64,000 nucleotides of DNA from Ilumatobacteraceae bacterium (GTDB lineage: Bacteria; Actinomycetota; Acidimicrobiia; Acidimicrobiales; Ilumatobacteraceae): NCBI GenBank assembly GCA_025463305.1, contig JAOBWK010000081.1:1-64000 (forward strand). The letters are read 5' to 3'. The translations under genes were made by a program, and so were the position numbers. Positions 33,725-40,508 of the stretch are shown piece by piece. Position 1 is the stretch's first letter. Every line of letters starts with the position of its first letter. The notes under the pieces were generated by a model that saw nothing but the letters and a program-made list of their open reading frames with translations, ran no database searches and was not told where the DNA came from.

Positions 33725-34194
33725 GCTGCCGATTCCTTGTTCGCCGTGCTGATGCGGTCCGGGTTCTTGGCCTCATAGGTGCTGCTGTGCTTGACCTCGA
33801 CCTCGTCGCCGTTGAACACGCCGCCCTGCATCTCGCCGTGCACCACCACCGGGATGCACTCCTGGAACAGGCCGCCGGGATCACCCTGGTAGACGACCGG
33901 GATGGTGGCCTTGTTGAAGCTGATGTCGAAGGTGGTGACGCCGTTCGCCGCCTTCAGCGTGCCCTCGTCGACCGTGCCCTGGATGCGCAGCCGGCGGCCG
34001 TTCTCGCAGCCGCTCTTGTGGCCGACCTCGTCGACGTTGCAGTAGTAGTCGAGCGAGGTGGTGAGGAACTTGGTGAGCACCACGCCACCCGCGGCGAGCA
34101 CGAGCACCAGCAGGCCGATCGACAGCCACGTGCGACGGTTGCGGACCCGGGGGGCCGAGGGCGTCTGTTCGGGGATCCGAGGACTCAGGTCCAC
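33703..34194 (-). CDS. ccmE: Heme chaperone CcmE
   Basis: A 163-residue periplasm-facing heme chaperone. One N-terminal anchor (about 22-42) and an OB-fold. The heme-attaching histidine is present as H136 with Y140 (EVKHSSTY, the HxxxY motif). Unusual additions are C52 and C63 (YYCNVDEVGHKSGCENG) just after the anchor, plus C113 and C159, which the common His-type CcmE lacks; a structural disulfide is possible. The start is a GTG with a 10-bp overlap with ccmD. Confidence 0.9.
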   Translation of the reverse strand: MDLSPRIPEQTPSAPRVRNRRTWLSIGLLVLVLAAGGVVLTKFLTTSLDYYCNVDEVGHKSGCENGRRLRIQGTVDEGTLKAANGVTTFDISFNKATIPVVYQGDPGGLFQECIPVVVHGEMQGGVFNGDEVEVKHSSTYEAKNPDRISTANKESAACLQLKQ

Positions 34195-34319
34195 GGTTTG
34201 TCTTCCGCCGGCAGCTGGGACGCGAGCCGCCGCCCGCGTCGCAGGTAGTACGCGGCGAGTGCGGCCGATCCGACGAACGTGGCGATGTAGGTGGCGAGGA
34301 TGAACCCGATGTCGTCCAT
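34185..34319 (-). CDS. ccmD: CcmD-like small membrane protein
   Basis: A 44-residue protein with a single hydrophobic helix (FILATYIATFVGSAALAAYY) followed by a basic RRGRR segment, the pattern of CcmD, which releases holo-CcmE from the CcmABC complex. It sits exactly between ccmC and ccmE. The ATG shares one base with the ccmC stop (TGATG). The call rests on position and topology because CcmD sequences are poorly conserved. Confidence 0.75.
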   Translation of the reverse strand: MDDIGFILATYIATFVGSAALAAYYLRRGRRLASQLPAEDKPWT

Positions 34320-35230
34320 CAGCCGGCGCCCTCCGTCGCGGCCACCGTGTCGCCCTCGAGGCGACGGGCCTGCAGCGCGTAGTCGAGGCCCTTGTCGTCG
34401 AGCGCGTCCTGCATCGCCAGCACCCGCTGGCGGTGGATGACCAGCCAGGCGTAGAGCAGCGTGAACGCGATCAGCGCGATGAAGAGCGAGAAGAGCATCA
34501 GGCCACGCAACTCGACGTGGGTGGTGTCCGCGACGCTGGAATCCTGGTGCAGGCCGCGCCACAGCTTGACGCTGAAGTGCACGAGCGGGATCTCGAGCAC
34601 GGCGAGCAGCGCGACGACGGCCGAGCGGCGGCCGCGCTGCTGCTGGCTGCCACCGAGTCCACGAACCGCGAGGTAGCCGACGTACGTGATGAAGAGGAAC
34701 GCCGTGGTGGTGACCCGGGCGTCCCAGACCCAGAACTCGCCCCAGGCCAGCCGGCCCCACAGCGCGCCGGCGAAGAGCGTGAGCGCCATGAACAGCACGC
34801 CGACCTCCGCACTGGCACCCGCGATGCGGTCCCAGGTGACGGAGGTGGTGCGCTTCCAGAGGAAGGCCGCCGACGAGAGCGCGGTCATCCCGAACGCCAG
34901 GTAGGCGATCCAGACCGTGCCGACGTGGATGTAGAGGATGCGGACGCTCTCGCCTTGGACGACGTCGGCCGGCGACAGGAACAGGCCGAACAGCACGAGC
35001 ATCGCCATCGCGATGATGGTGGCGATGCCGAGCGCACGGGTGAACGGCGTGCCGGTGGCCGACTGGCGGCGTCGAGTCGGGTCGGCGGGGACGACCGTGG
35101 GCGGCGCGGCGGCGACGTGCGGCCGCGGCGCGCCCGTGGTGCCCGGCTGGGTGATGACCTGCTTCGAGTGTGCGCTCTCCATGACCACGCTTGCTGGGAC
35201 CATGCTTTCAGGGACCGTTCGTTCAGGCAT
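34319..35230 (-). CDS. ccmC: Heme exporter/handling protein CcmC
   Basis: A 303-residue membrane protein with six hydrophobic helices and the WWD motif WGEFWVWDARVT, with heme-ligand histidines in RILYIHVGTVW and VHFSVKLWRGLHQ. CcmC loads heme onto CcmE. The N-terminus has about 60 extra, Pro/Thr-rich residues before the first helix compared with typical CcmC; later ATG codons in this stretch could be the true start. Confidence 0.92.
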   Translation of the reverse strand: MPERTVPESMVPASVVMESAHSKQVITQPGTTGAPRPHVAAAPPTVVPADPTRRRQSATGTPFTRALGIATIIAMAMLVLFGLFLSPADVVQGESVRILYIHVGTVWIAYLAFGMTALSSAAFLWKRTTSVTWDRIAGASAEVGVLFMALTLFAGALWGRLAWGEFWVWDARVTTTAFLFITYVGYLAVRGLGGSQQQRGRRSAVVALLAVLEIPLVHFSVKLWRGLHQDSSVADTTHVELRGLMLFSLFIALIAFTLLYAWLVIHRQRVLAMQDALDDKGLDYALQARRLEGDTVAATEGAG

Positions 35231-35233
35231 CCG

Positions 35234-35911
35234 TCATTCCTCGATCAGGGGCCCGAACGCCAGGGTCCCGCCGACGCTGAACAGTGCGACGAAGACACCC
35301 AGCAGGCCCAACCACGGCCAACCATCTGCAACCACCGCGCCTGCCGTGCCGAGCGCGGATTCCGTTGCTCGGGTGGCACCTATCAGCACGGGCGCCACCA
35401 CCGGGAGCAGGAGGAGCGGAAGGAGAGTCTCCCGTCCACGAACGCCGGCAGCAAGGCCGCCATAGAGCGTACCGACGAGCGCGAGCCCAGTGGTCGCGGC
35501 CACGAAGGTGGTGACCAACAGCACGATGCCGCCGGGATGGATCTGGGCCCGGTAGAGCACGATGGCCGTGACCAGCAGCAGCGCCTCGAGCACGATCAGC
35601 TCCGCAGCCAGGGCGAGGGCCTTGCCCAGGAAGATCCCGGCGGGGTCGACGCCGGCGGCGCGCATCGCATCGGTGGCGCCATCGGCCGTCTCGATCGCGA
35701 ACGAGCGCTGCACCAGGATCAACAGGCTGAACAGGGTGGCGAGCCAGATCAGGCCCGGGGCGACCCGCTCGACGACCGAGTCGGAGTTCAGCGCGAACGC
35801 GAACATCACCATCACGATCGCCGCGAACGGCAGGACCTGGTTGGTGACGACGCGGCTGCGCAGCTCGATCCGCAGGTCCTTGGCCGCGACCATCCTCGCG
35901 ATCCGGAACAT
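35234..35911 (-). CDS. ccmB: Heme exporter membrane subunit CcmB
   Basis: A 225-residue protein with six predicted helices. RIARMVAAKDLRIELRSR at the start and WLATLFSLLILVQRSFAIE are typical of CcmB, the permease partner of the CcmA ATPase. Its ATG shares one base with the ccmA stop (TGATG). It is separated from ccmC by 3 bp. Confidence 0.92.
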   Translation of the reverse strand: MFRIARMVAAKDLRIELRSRVVTNQVLPFAAIVMVMFAFALNSDSVVERVAPGLIWLATLFSLLILVQRSFAIETADGATDAMRAAGVDPAGIFLGKALALAAELIVLEALLLVTAIVLYRAQIHPGGIVLLVTTFVAATTGLALVGTLYGGLAAGVRGRETLLPLLLLPVVAPVLIGATRATESALGTAGAVVADGWPWLGLLGVFVALFSVGGTLAFGPLIEE

Positions 35912-36576
35912 CAGCCGGGCTCCGCCGCGGGCTTCGCGTGCTCGCGGACCAGGCCACCGACGACCTCGACGAGACGCGTGGCGAGGGCTCCCGCCCGCTC
36001 GAGCTCGTGGCTGGCGACGATGATCGTCGCCCCAGCCGCCGTCGCCTCGCGCAACGTGGCGTCGAGCTCGTCGCGGCCCGCGGCGTCGAGCCCGGCGTGG
36101 GGCTCGTCGAGCAGCCACAGCTCGGCCCGTCGGGCCACCAGGCAGGCGAGCGCGGTGCGGCGCTTCTGGCCGGCGGACAACTTGCTCACCGGCACCTTGG
36201 CGAGGCGCTGGGCGAGGCCCATCCGCTGCATCGCCGCGTCGACCTCGGCGTCGGTGGCGCCGACCGTGGAGCCCCAGAAGCGCACGTTCTCGGTGACGTT
36301 GAGGTCGGCGTACAGACCGTTGGCGTGGCCGAGCAGGCCCACCCGCTTGCGGATGCTCTCGCGGTTGGTGCGCAGGTCGCAGCCGAGCACGGTGCCCTCG
36401 CCGCGGGCCAGCGGCAGCAACCCGGCGCACAGCCGCAGCAGCGACGTCTTGCCGGCACCGTTCGGCCCCTGCAGCAGGACGATCTCGCCACGCTCCACCG
36501 TGAGGTCGGCTCCGGCGAGCACCGGGAACTGACCGAGCACGGCCACTGCGTTCGAGAGCTGCGCGACGATTTCCAT
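35911..36576 (-). CDS. ccmA: Heme exporter ATP-binding subunit CcmA
   Basis: A 221-residue ABC ATPase. Walker A GPNGAGKTS near residues 37-45, signature VSKLSAGQKRRTALA, Walker B ELWLLDEPHAGLD and the switch His in IIVASHELERAG. CcmA powers release of holo-CcmE from CcmC. It is the first gene of the operon; a TAGCGT hexamer ends 11 nt before the ATG, giving a leader of only a few bases. Confidence 0.92.
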   Translation of the reverse strand: MEIVAQLSNAVAVLGQFPVLAGADLTVERGEIVLLQGPNGAGKTSLLRLCAGLLPLARGEGTVLGCDLRTNRESIRKRVGLLGHANGLYADLNVTENVRFWGSTVGATDAEVDAAMQRMGLAQRLAKVPVSKLSAGQKRRTALACLVARRAELWLLDEPHAGLDAAGRDELDATLREATAAGATIIVASHELERAGALATRLVEVVGGLVREHAKPAAEPG

Positions 36577-36587
36577 GGAGCAGCACG

Positions 36588-36593
36588 ACGCTA
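36588..36593 (-). promoter_or_regulatory. -10 element (TAGCGT) of the ccm operon
   Basis: TAGCGT on the minus strand lies 11 nt before the ccmA ATG, so an mRNA start 6-7 nt further would leave about four untranslated bases. It is divergent from the sortase promoter at 36648. Confidence 0.45.
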
Positions 36594-36647
36594 CCCATCC
36601 GGGCCCCCAAGTGCCCAGCGTGCCTCAAGTTGCGGACCCCGCGCCGC

Positions 36648-36653
36648 TAGTGT
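36648..36653 (+). promoter_or_regulatory. -10 element (TAGTGT), likely leaderless promoter of the sortase gene
   Basis: TAGTGT ends 7 nt before the GTG at 36661 with no ribosome site between; transcription probably starts at the GTG. Confidence 0.45.
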
Positions 36654-36660
36654 CCTCCGG

Positions 36661-38040
36661 GTGGCGGACACCCCTGCAAGAACCGATCCGGGCAACCGTC
36701 CCGCGCCGAGCAACGGCAACCCCGGGAAGCGGAAGCGTCAGAAGATCAGTCGTTGGGATCGCCCGCCGGAGCCCCACGACTGGCGCTGGGTCGTCGGCCA
36801 CATCGGTCGGGCGCTGATCACCGTCGGCATGCTGATGTTCGGCTTCGTCGCCTATCAGCTGTGGGGCACCGGCATCCAGACCGCACGCGCCCAGGATTCG
36901 CTGAAGAACGAGTTCAAGAACGAGCTCCAGGACAAGGGCATCACCCAGGACACCCTCGCCCCGCCGACGTCCACCACCGTGGCCTCGACGGTGGCCACCA
37001 CCGGCACGGTGACGCCCGGCTCCGACGGCACGGCCACCGACCCGGTCGCATCCAGCACCATCGGCGACGCCACCACCACGACGACGTCGATCGCTCCCGT
37101 GCACCAGATCTACGGCAACATCAAGCCGGGCGACGCGCTCGGCGAGATCATCATCCCCAAGATCGACCTCGACTTCTACATCGTCGCCGGCGTCAGCAAG
37201 GCCAACCTCGACGACGGCGTCGGGCACTTCCCGAACACCCCGCTGCCCGGCCAGCTCGGCAACGTGGCGCTCGCCGGCCACCGCACGTCGCACCTCGCAC
37301 CGTTCTACGACCTCGATCACCTGCAGCCGGGCGACGAGGTGCAGTTCAAGACCGCGATCGGCGGCGCGTACGTCTACATCGTCACCGACTCCGAGGTCGT
37401 GTCGCCGAGCGACTACCACGTCGTCACCGACTCCGATCCCACCAAGGCCACGCTGACGCTGATCACGTGCACCCCGATCGGCACGTCGTCGCACCGCCTC
37501 GTCGTGCACGCCACCATCGATGCGTCGCGCGGCTCGGCCATCGGCGAGTCGTCGACGTACTACGGCGAGACCGACACCTCCACGTTCAACACCACCGACC
37601 CGTCGCTGCCCAGCGACGACACTCTGCCGTCGGACGGTTCGGCGGCGCCCGACACGTTGCCGGCCGACGGGACCGCGACGGCCACCGTGCCCGGCTCGGT
37701 CGCCACGGACGCCACCACGACGGTTCCCGCCGGCACGGTTGCCACCACGAGCGTGTCGACCACCGTCGCCGCCGCGGGCGGCGTCACCACCACGTCGGTG
37801 AACCCGGTCGACGAGTTCTCCGACGACGCCTTCCAGGCCGGCTGGTTCGACGACTCGTCGGCCTTCCCCCAAGTGGCGATCTGGGCGGTGCTGTTCGGGT
37901 TGATCTGGTACGGCTGCTACCGCCTCGCCAGGTGGCGGCGCAACGCGTGGATCGGGATCGCAACCTCGATCATCCCGGTCGTCGTGGTGCTCTACTTCCT
38001 GTACGAGAACGTCAACCGACTGCTCCCCGCCGCCATCTGA
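36661..38040 (+). CDS. Class E sortase with long Thr/Ser linkers and C-terminal membrane helices
   Basis: A 459-residue membrane sortase. N-terminal helix at about 46-68, a Thr/Ser/Ala linker, catalytic domain about 145-290, a second Thr/Ser-rich linker, then two C-terminal helices (about 403-422 and 428-446). Catalytic residues are present: H207 in LAGHRTSH, C270 in LTLITCTP and R279 in SSHRLVV. Sortases cleave a sorting signal and join proteins to the cell wall; no LPxTG/LAxTG substrate gene is evident in the window. The double-anchored topology matches some actinobacterial class E enzymes. GTG start, leaderless. Confidence 0.88.
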   Translation: MADTPARTDPGNRPAPSNGNPGKRKRQKISRWDRPPEPHDWRWVVGHIGRALITVGMLMFGFVAYQLWGTGIQTARAQDSLKNEFKNELQDKGITQDTLAPPTSTTVASTVATTGTVTPGSDGTATDPVASSTIGDATTTTTSIAPVHQIYGNIKPGDALGEIIIPKIDLDFYIVAGVSKANLDDGVGHFPNTPLPGQLGNVALAGHRTSHLAPFYDLDHLQPGDEVQFKTAIGGAYVYIVTDSEVVSPSDYHVVTDSDPTKATLTLITCTPIGTSSHRLVVHATIDASRGSAIGESSTYYGETDTSTFNTTDPSLPSDDTLPSDGSAAPDTLPADGTATATVPGSVATDATTTVPAGTVATTSVSTTVAAAGGVTTTSVNPVDEFSDDAFQAGWFDDSSAFPQVAIWAVLFGLIWYGCYRLARWRRNAWIGIATSIIPVVVVLYFLYENVNRLLPAAI

Positions 38041-38043
38041 GCG

Positions 38044-38775
38044 TCAGCGGCCGGTGAAGTTGGCCGGGCGCTTGGCGAGGAACGCGGCGCGGCCCTCCTC
38101 GGCGTCGGCGCTCGCCCATGCGGCGGCGCGGGTGGTCTCCACGCGGTCGTCGGGTCCGGGTGGCGGACCCGACGTCTCCAGGGCGAGCTTGTGCGCGGCC
38201 ATGGTCAGCGGGGCGAGGCCGGCGATCTGCTCGGCCCAGGCCAGCGCGTCGTCGAGGTCGCCGGTGCGGTGCACGGCACCCGAGGCGACGAGCTGACCGG
38301 TGGTGTAGGTCTGCGCGGCGAGCAGCATCGCCCGGGCGATCGGCCAGCCCATCTCCCGGGCCAGGCGCTCGACCGTCCAGTGGTCCACGGCGAGCCCGAG
38401 CTTGGCCGCCGGGATGCCGAACACGCTCCGCTCGGTGGCGACCCGGAGATCGCAGGCGCAGACGAGTTGGGTGCCTGCGCCGAGGGCCGGGCCGTCGATG
38501 GCGGCGATGGTGGGGATCGCCAGCTCGGTGAACCCGCGCAGCGCGGCCGACAGGGCGACGGCGAACTCTCCGCTCTCGACGCCGGTGAGGTCGGCGCCGG
38601 CGCAGAACGCCGGCGGCGCACCCGTCAGCACGAGGCAGCGCGCCTCGGCGGCGAGGACCTCGCGCTGAGCAGCCACCAGCGCGAGCAGGGTCTCGTGATC
38701 GACCGCGTTGCGGCGCTCGGGACGATCGATCGTGACGAGGGCGACCCGGCCGCGCTGTTCGAGATGCACCGTCAT
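38044..38775 (-). CDS. Enoyl-CoA hydratase/isomerase family protein
   Basis: A 243-residue crotonase-fold protein. RPERRNAVDHETL (CoA-binding), AFCAGADLTGVE (oxyanion hole), and IDGPALGAGTQLVCACDLRVATE with FGIPAAKLGLAVD cover the family signature. The catalytic Glu of classical hydratases (GxG-E) is not obvious in GAGTQLVCACDLR, so dehydration is uncertain and another CoA reaction is possible. A GGAG ribosome site precedes the ATG. Only 18 bp separate it from the divergent gene at 38794. Confidence 0.82.
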   Translation of the reverse strand: MTVHLEQRGRVALVTIDRPERRNAVDHETLLALVAAQREVLAAEARCLVLTGAPPAFCAGADLTGVESGEFAVALSAALRGFTELAIPTIAAIDGPALGAGTQLVCACDLRVATERSVFGIPAAKLGLAVDHWTVERLAREMGWPIARAMLLAAQTYTTGQLVASGAVHRTGDLDDALAWAEQIAGLAPLTMAAHKLALETSGPPPGPDDRVETTRAAAWASADAEEGRAAFLAKRPANFTGR

Positions 38776-38793
38776 GGACGACTCCGCTCTACC

Positions 38794-39102
38794 ATGCCCA
38801 TCGACTGTATGGCTCCCGACGATCCCGCTCCGCAACCATCGGCCCCGCCCGTGGTGGATCCCGTACGGGCCCGGCGCGCGGCCGTCGCGAAGTGGAACAC
38901 CCTGGCGACCCGGGTCGGCTACGCGCTGTACCTCCTCGCCGTGGTGATGTTCTTCGTCGCCCTCGCCACCAGCTTCTCGTCCGGCAAGGTCACGGTGATC
39001 ACCACCTCGATGATCATCGGATCCGTGTTGCTGGCACCCGCGATCGTGGTCGGCTACGCGGTGAAGGCCGCCGAGAAGGACGACGTCGCCCGAGGCCTCT
39101 GA
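38794..39102 (+). CDS. Small two-helix membrane protein of unknown function
   Basis: A 102-residue protein with a Pro-rich start, two hydrophobic segments (about residues 41-61 and 68-90) and a charged end. I do not recognise the family. Its start is 18 bp from the divergent enoyl-CoA hydratase start, so its promoter must lie within that gene, or the true start is the ATG at 38809 (MAPDDP). GC-rich third positions support coding. Confidence 0.6.
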   Translation: MPIDCMAPDDPAPQPSAPPVVDPVRARRAAVAKWNTLATRVGYALYLLAVVMFFVALATSFSSGKVTVITTSMIIGSVLLAPAIVVGYAVKAAEKDDVARGL

Positions 39103-39139
39103 GTCGAGCGTGCCGCTGTGGAGTTGGCCGCCGAGTTCA

Positions 39140-39153
39140 TTACCCTGAGGTAA
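39140..39153 (+). promoter_or_regulatory. TetR operator candidate TTACC-ctga-GGTAA
   Basis: A perfect 5+5 dyad with a 4-nt centre ends 5 nt before the TetR ATG at 39159 and overlaps a -10-like TACCCT (39141-39146). Its position over promoter and ribosome site fits autorepression. Confidence 0.6.
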
Positions 39154-39158
39154 CTCCT

Positions 39159-39749
39159 ATGTCGATCCGCCTCTCCGCGTCCGCTCGGCGCGAACAACTG
39201 CTCGATGTCGCGCTGCAGGTGTTCGCTCGCCAGGGCTACCACGGAGCGTCGATGAACGACGTCGCCGAGGCGGCCGGGGTCACCAAGCCGGTGGTGTACC
39301 AGCACTTCGACTCCAAGCGCGAGCTGTACTTGGCGTTGCTCGACGAGGTCGGCGCCCGGCTGCTCACCGCGATCGCGAAGGCCACGGCCGGCGCCACCGA
39401 CGGCAAGCACCAGACCGAGCTCGGGTTCACCGCCTACTTCCGTTGGGTGGCCGACGACCACGATGCGTTCCTGCTCCTGTTCGGCAGCGGCGCGCGTCGC
39501 GACGAGGAGTTCAACGACGCGGTGCGCAAGGTCACCGCCCAGGTGGCCGAGGCGATCAAGCCGTTGATCACCGCCGACATCGACGCCGAGCACCAGCGCA
39601 CGCTCGCCCACGGTCTGGTCGGCCTGGCCGAGGGCGTCAGCCGTCGGCTGGTCGACAACGGCACCCAGTTCGATCCCGATGTGCTCGCCCGTCAGATCAG
39701 CGATCTGGCCTGGGCCGGCCTGCGCGCGATCGGCCGCAACCTGCGCTGA
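39159..39749 (+). CDS. TetR-family transcriptional regulator
   Basis: A 196-residue regulator. HTH at about 12-58: LDVALQVFARQGYHGASMND, then VAEAAGVTKPVVYQHFDSKRE, the strong TetR pattern found in fatty-acid/lipid regulators such as FasR- and KstR-like proteins. The operator-like TTACC-N4-GGTAA just upstream resembles sites of this group. The neighbouring enoyl-CoA hydratase gene is a possible target, but this is inference from position only. Confidence 0.9.
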   Translation: MSIRLSASARREQLLDVALQVFARQGYHGASMNDVAEAAGVTKPVVYQHFDSKRELYLALLDEVGARLLTAIAKATAGATDGKHQTELGFTAYFRWVADDHDAFLLLFGSGARRDEEFNDAVRKVTAQVAEAIKPLITADIDAEHQRTLAHGLVGLAEGVSRRLVDNGTQFDPDVLARQISDLAWAGLRAIGRNLR

Positions 39750-39761
39750 TCTGGTCGCCGA

Positions 39762-40409
39762 TCAGGTCGATGGCGGCGGCGGCTGGTAGCCCTGCGGCTG
39801 GGGCGGGTAGCCGGGCTGCTGTGGAGAGGGCTGCTGCGGGTAACCGGGCTGGGTTGGGTAGCCCTGCGGCTGCTGTGGGTAGCCGGGCTGCTGCGGCGGG
39901 TACCCGGGCTGCTGCTGCGGATAGCCCTGTTGCGGATATCCCTGCTGTGGGTAGCCGGGCTGCTGCTGGTACTGCTGCGCTGCAGGATCCATCGGATGCG
40001 GGATGCCGAACTCGTGGAACAGGGCGACCTGCTCGGGCGTGATCTGCGTCGGCTGGCCGACCGCGAACTGGGTGTGGTCCGACGGGTTGAACCAGCACGG
40101 CCAGACGTCGCCGATGCGCGGCATCGCGGCCTGCGAGATGAGGCTCTTCTTGGTGCCCTCGAACGGTTGGCCGCCGCGCAGCGGATCGATGCGGAACCGC
40201 AGGACGCACTGGATGTTGATGTTGTTGACGACGGTGCCGGTGGGCTGCACCGCGAGCACCATCGCGCGCCCCTTCTCGCCGGTGGCGATGAGCTGCTGGG
40301 CCAACGCCTTCTGGGCCTTCGAGGGGCCGAAGGCGCCACTGCGCTTGAGGGCGGTGATGACGATCACGATGATCACCACCGGGAGGGCAACGGACAAGAG
40401 GATGATCAT
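39762..40409 (-). CDS. Membrane-anchored protein with C-terminal PQQxGYP repeats
   Basis: A 215-residue protein. One N-terminal helix (about 2-20), a small folded domain (25-130) with [16 protein letters not shown] that resembles cytoplasmic domains of other actinobacterial anchors, and about 75 residues of Pro/Gln/Gly/Tyr repeats (GYPQQ units, about 12 copies). Such tails are disordered and may drive self-association. The start is the ATG at 40409, 7 nt from TAGTGT. I do not recognise a function. Confidence 0.7.
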   Translation of the reverse strand: MIILLSVALPVVIIVIVITALKRSGAFGPSKAQKALAQQLIATGEKGRAMVLAVQPTGTVVNNINIQCVLRFRIDPLRGGQPFEGTKKSLISQAAMPRIGDVWPCWFNPSDHTQFAVGQPTQITPEQVALFHEFGIPHPMDPAAQQYQQQPGYPQQGYPQQGYPQQQPGYPPQQPGYPQQPQGYPTQPGYPQQPSPQQPGYPPQPQGYQPPPPST

Positions 40410-40416
40410 GAGCGTG

Positions 40417-40422
40417 ACACTA
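40417..40422 (-). promoter_or_regulatory. -10 element (TAGTGT), likely leaderless
   Basis: TAGTGT on the minus strand ends 7 nt before the ATG at 40409, the same hexamer and spacing as the sortase gene at 36661. Confidence 0.45.
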
Positions 40423-40508
40423 GCCACATGCACAACGTCGGTGGCGTCACACCGAGAGACGGTTTCCGCAGGTCACGCGCACATCCGGGCCCGAGTCGGA
40501 TCGCCCGA

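Noticed and set aside
34433..36532. A 699-codon open frame on the plus strand across ccmABC
   Set aside because: Low-complexity, charged sequence with no motif; the opposite strand carries intact ccm genes with start/stop overlaps.
39770..39990. Short repeated units that could suggest a CRISPR array
   Set aside because: They are irregular GYPQQ-coding repeats inside an open frame, without unique spacers of constant length.
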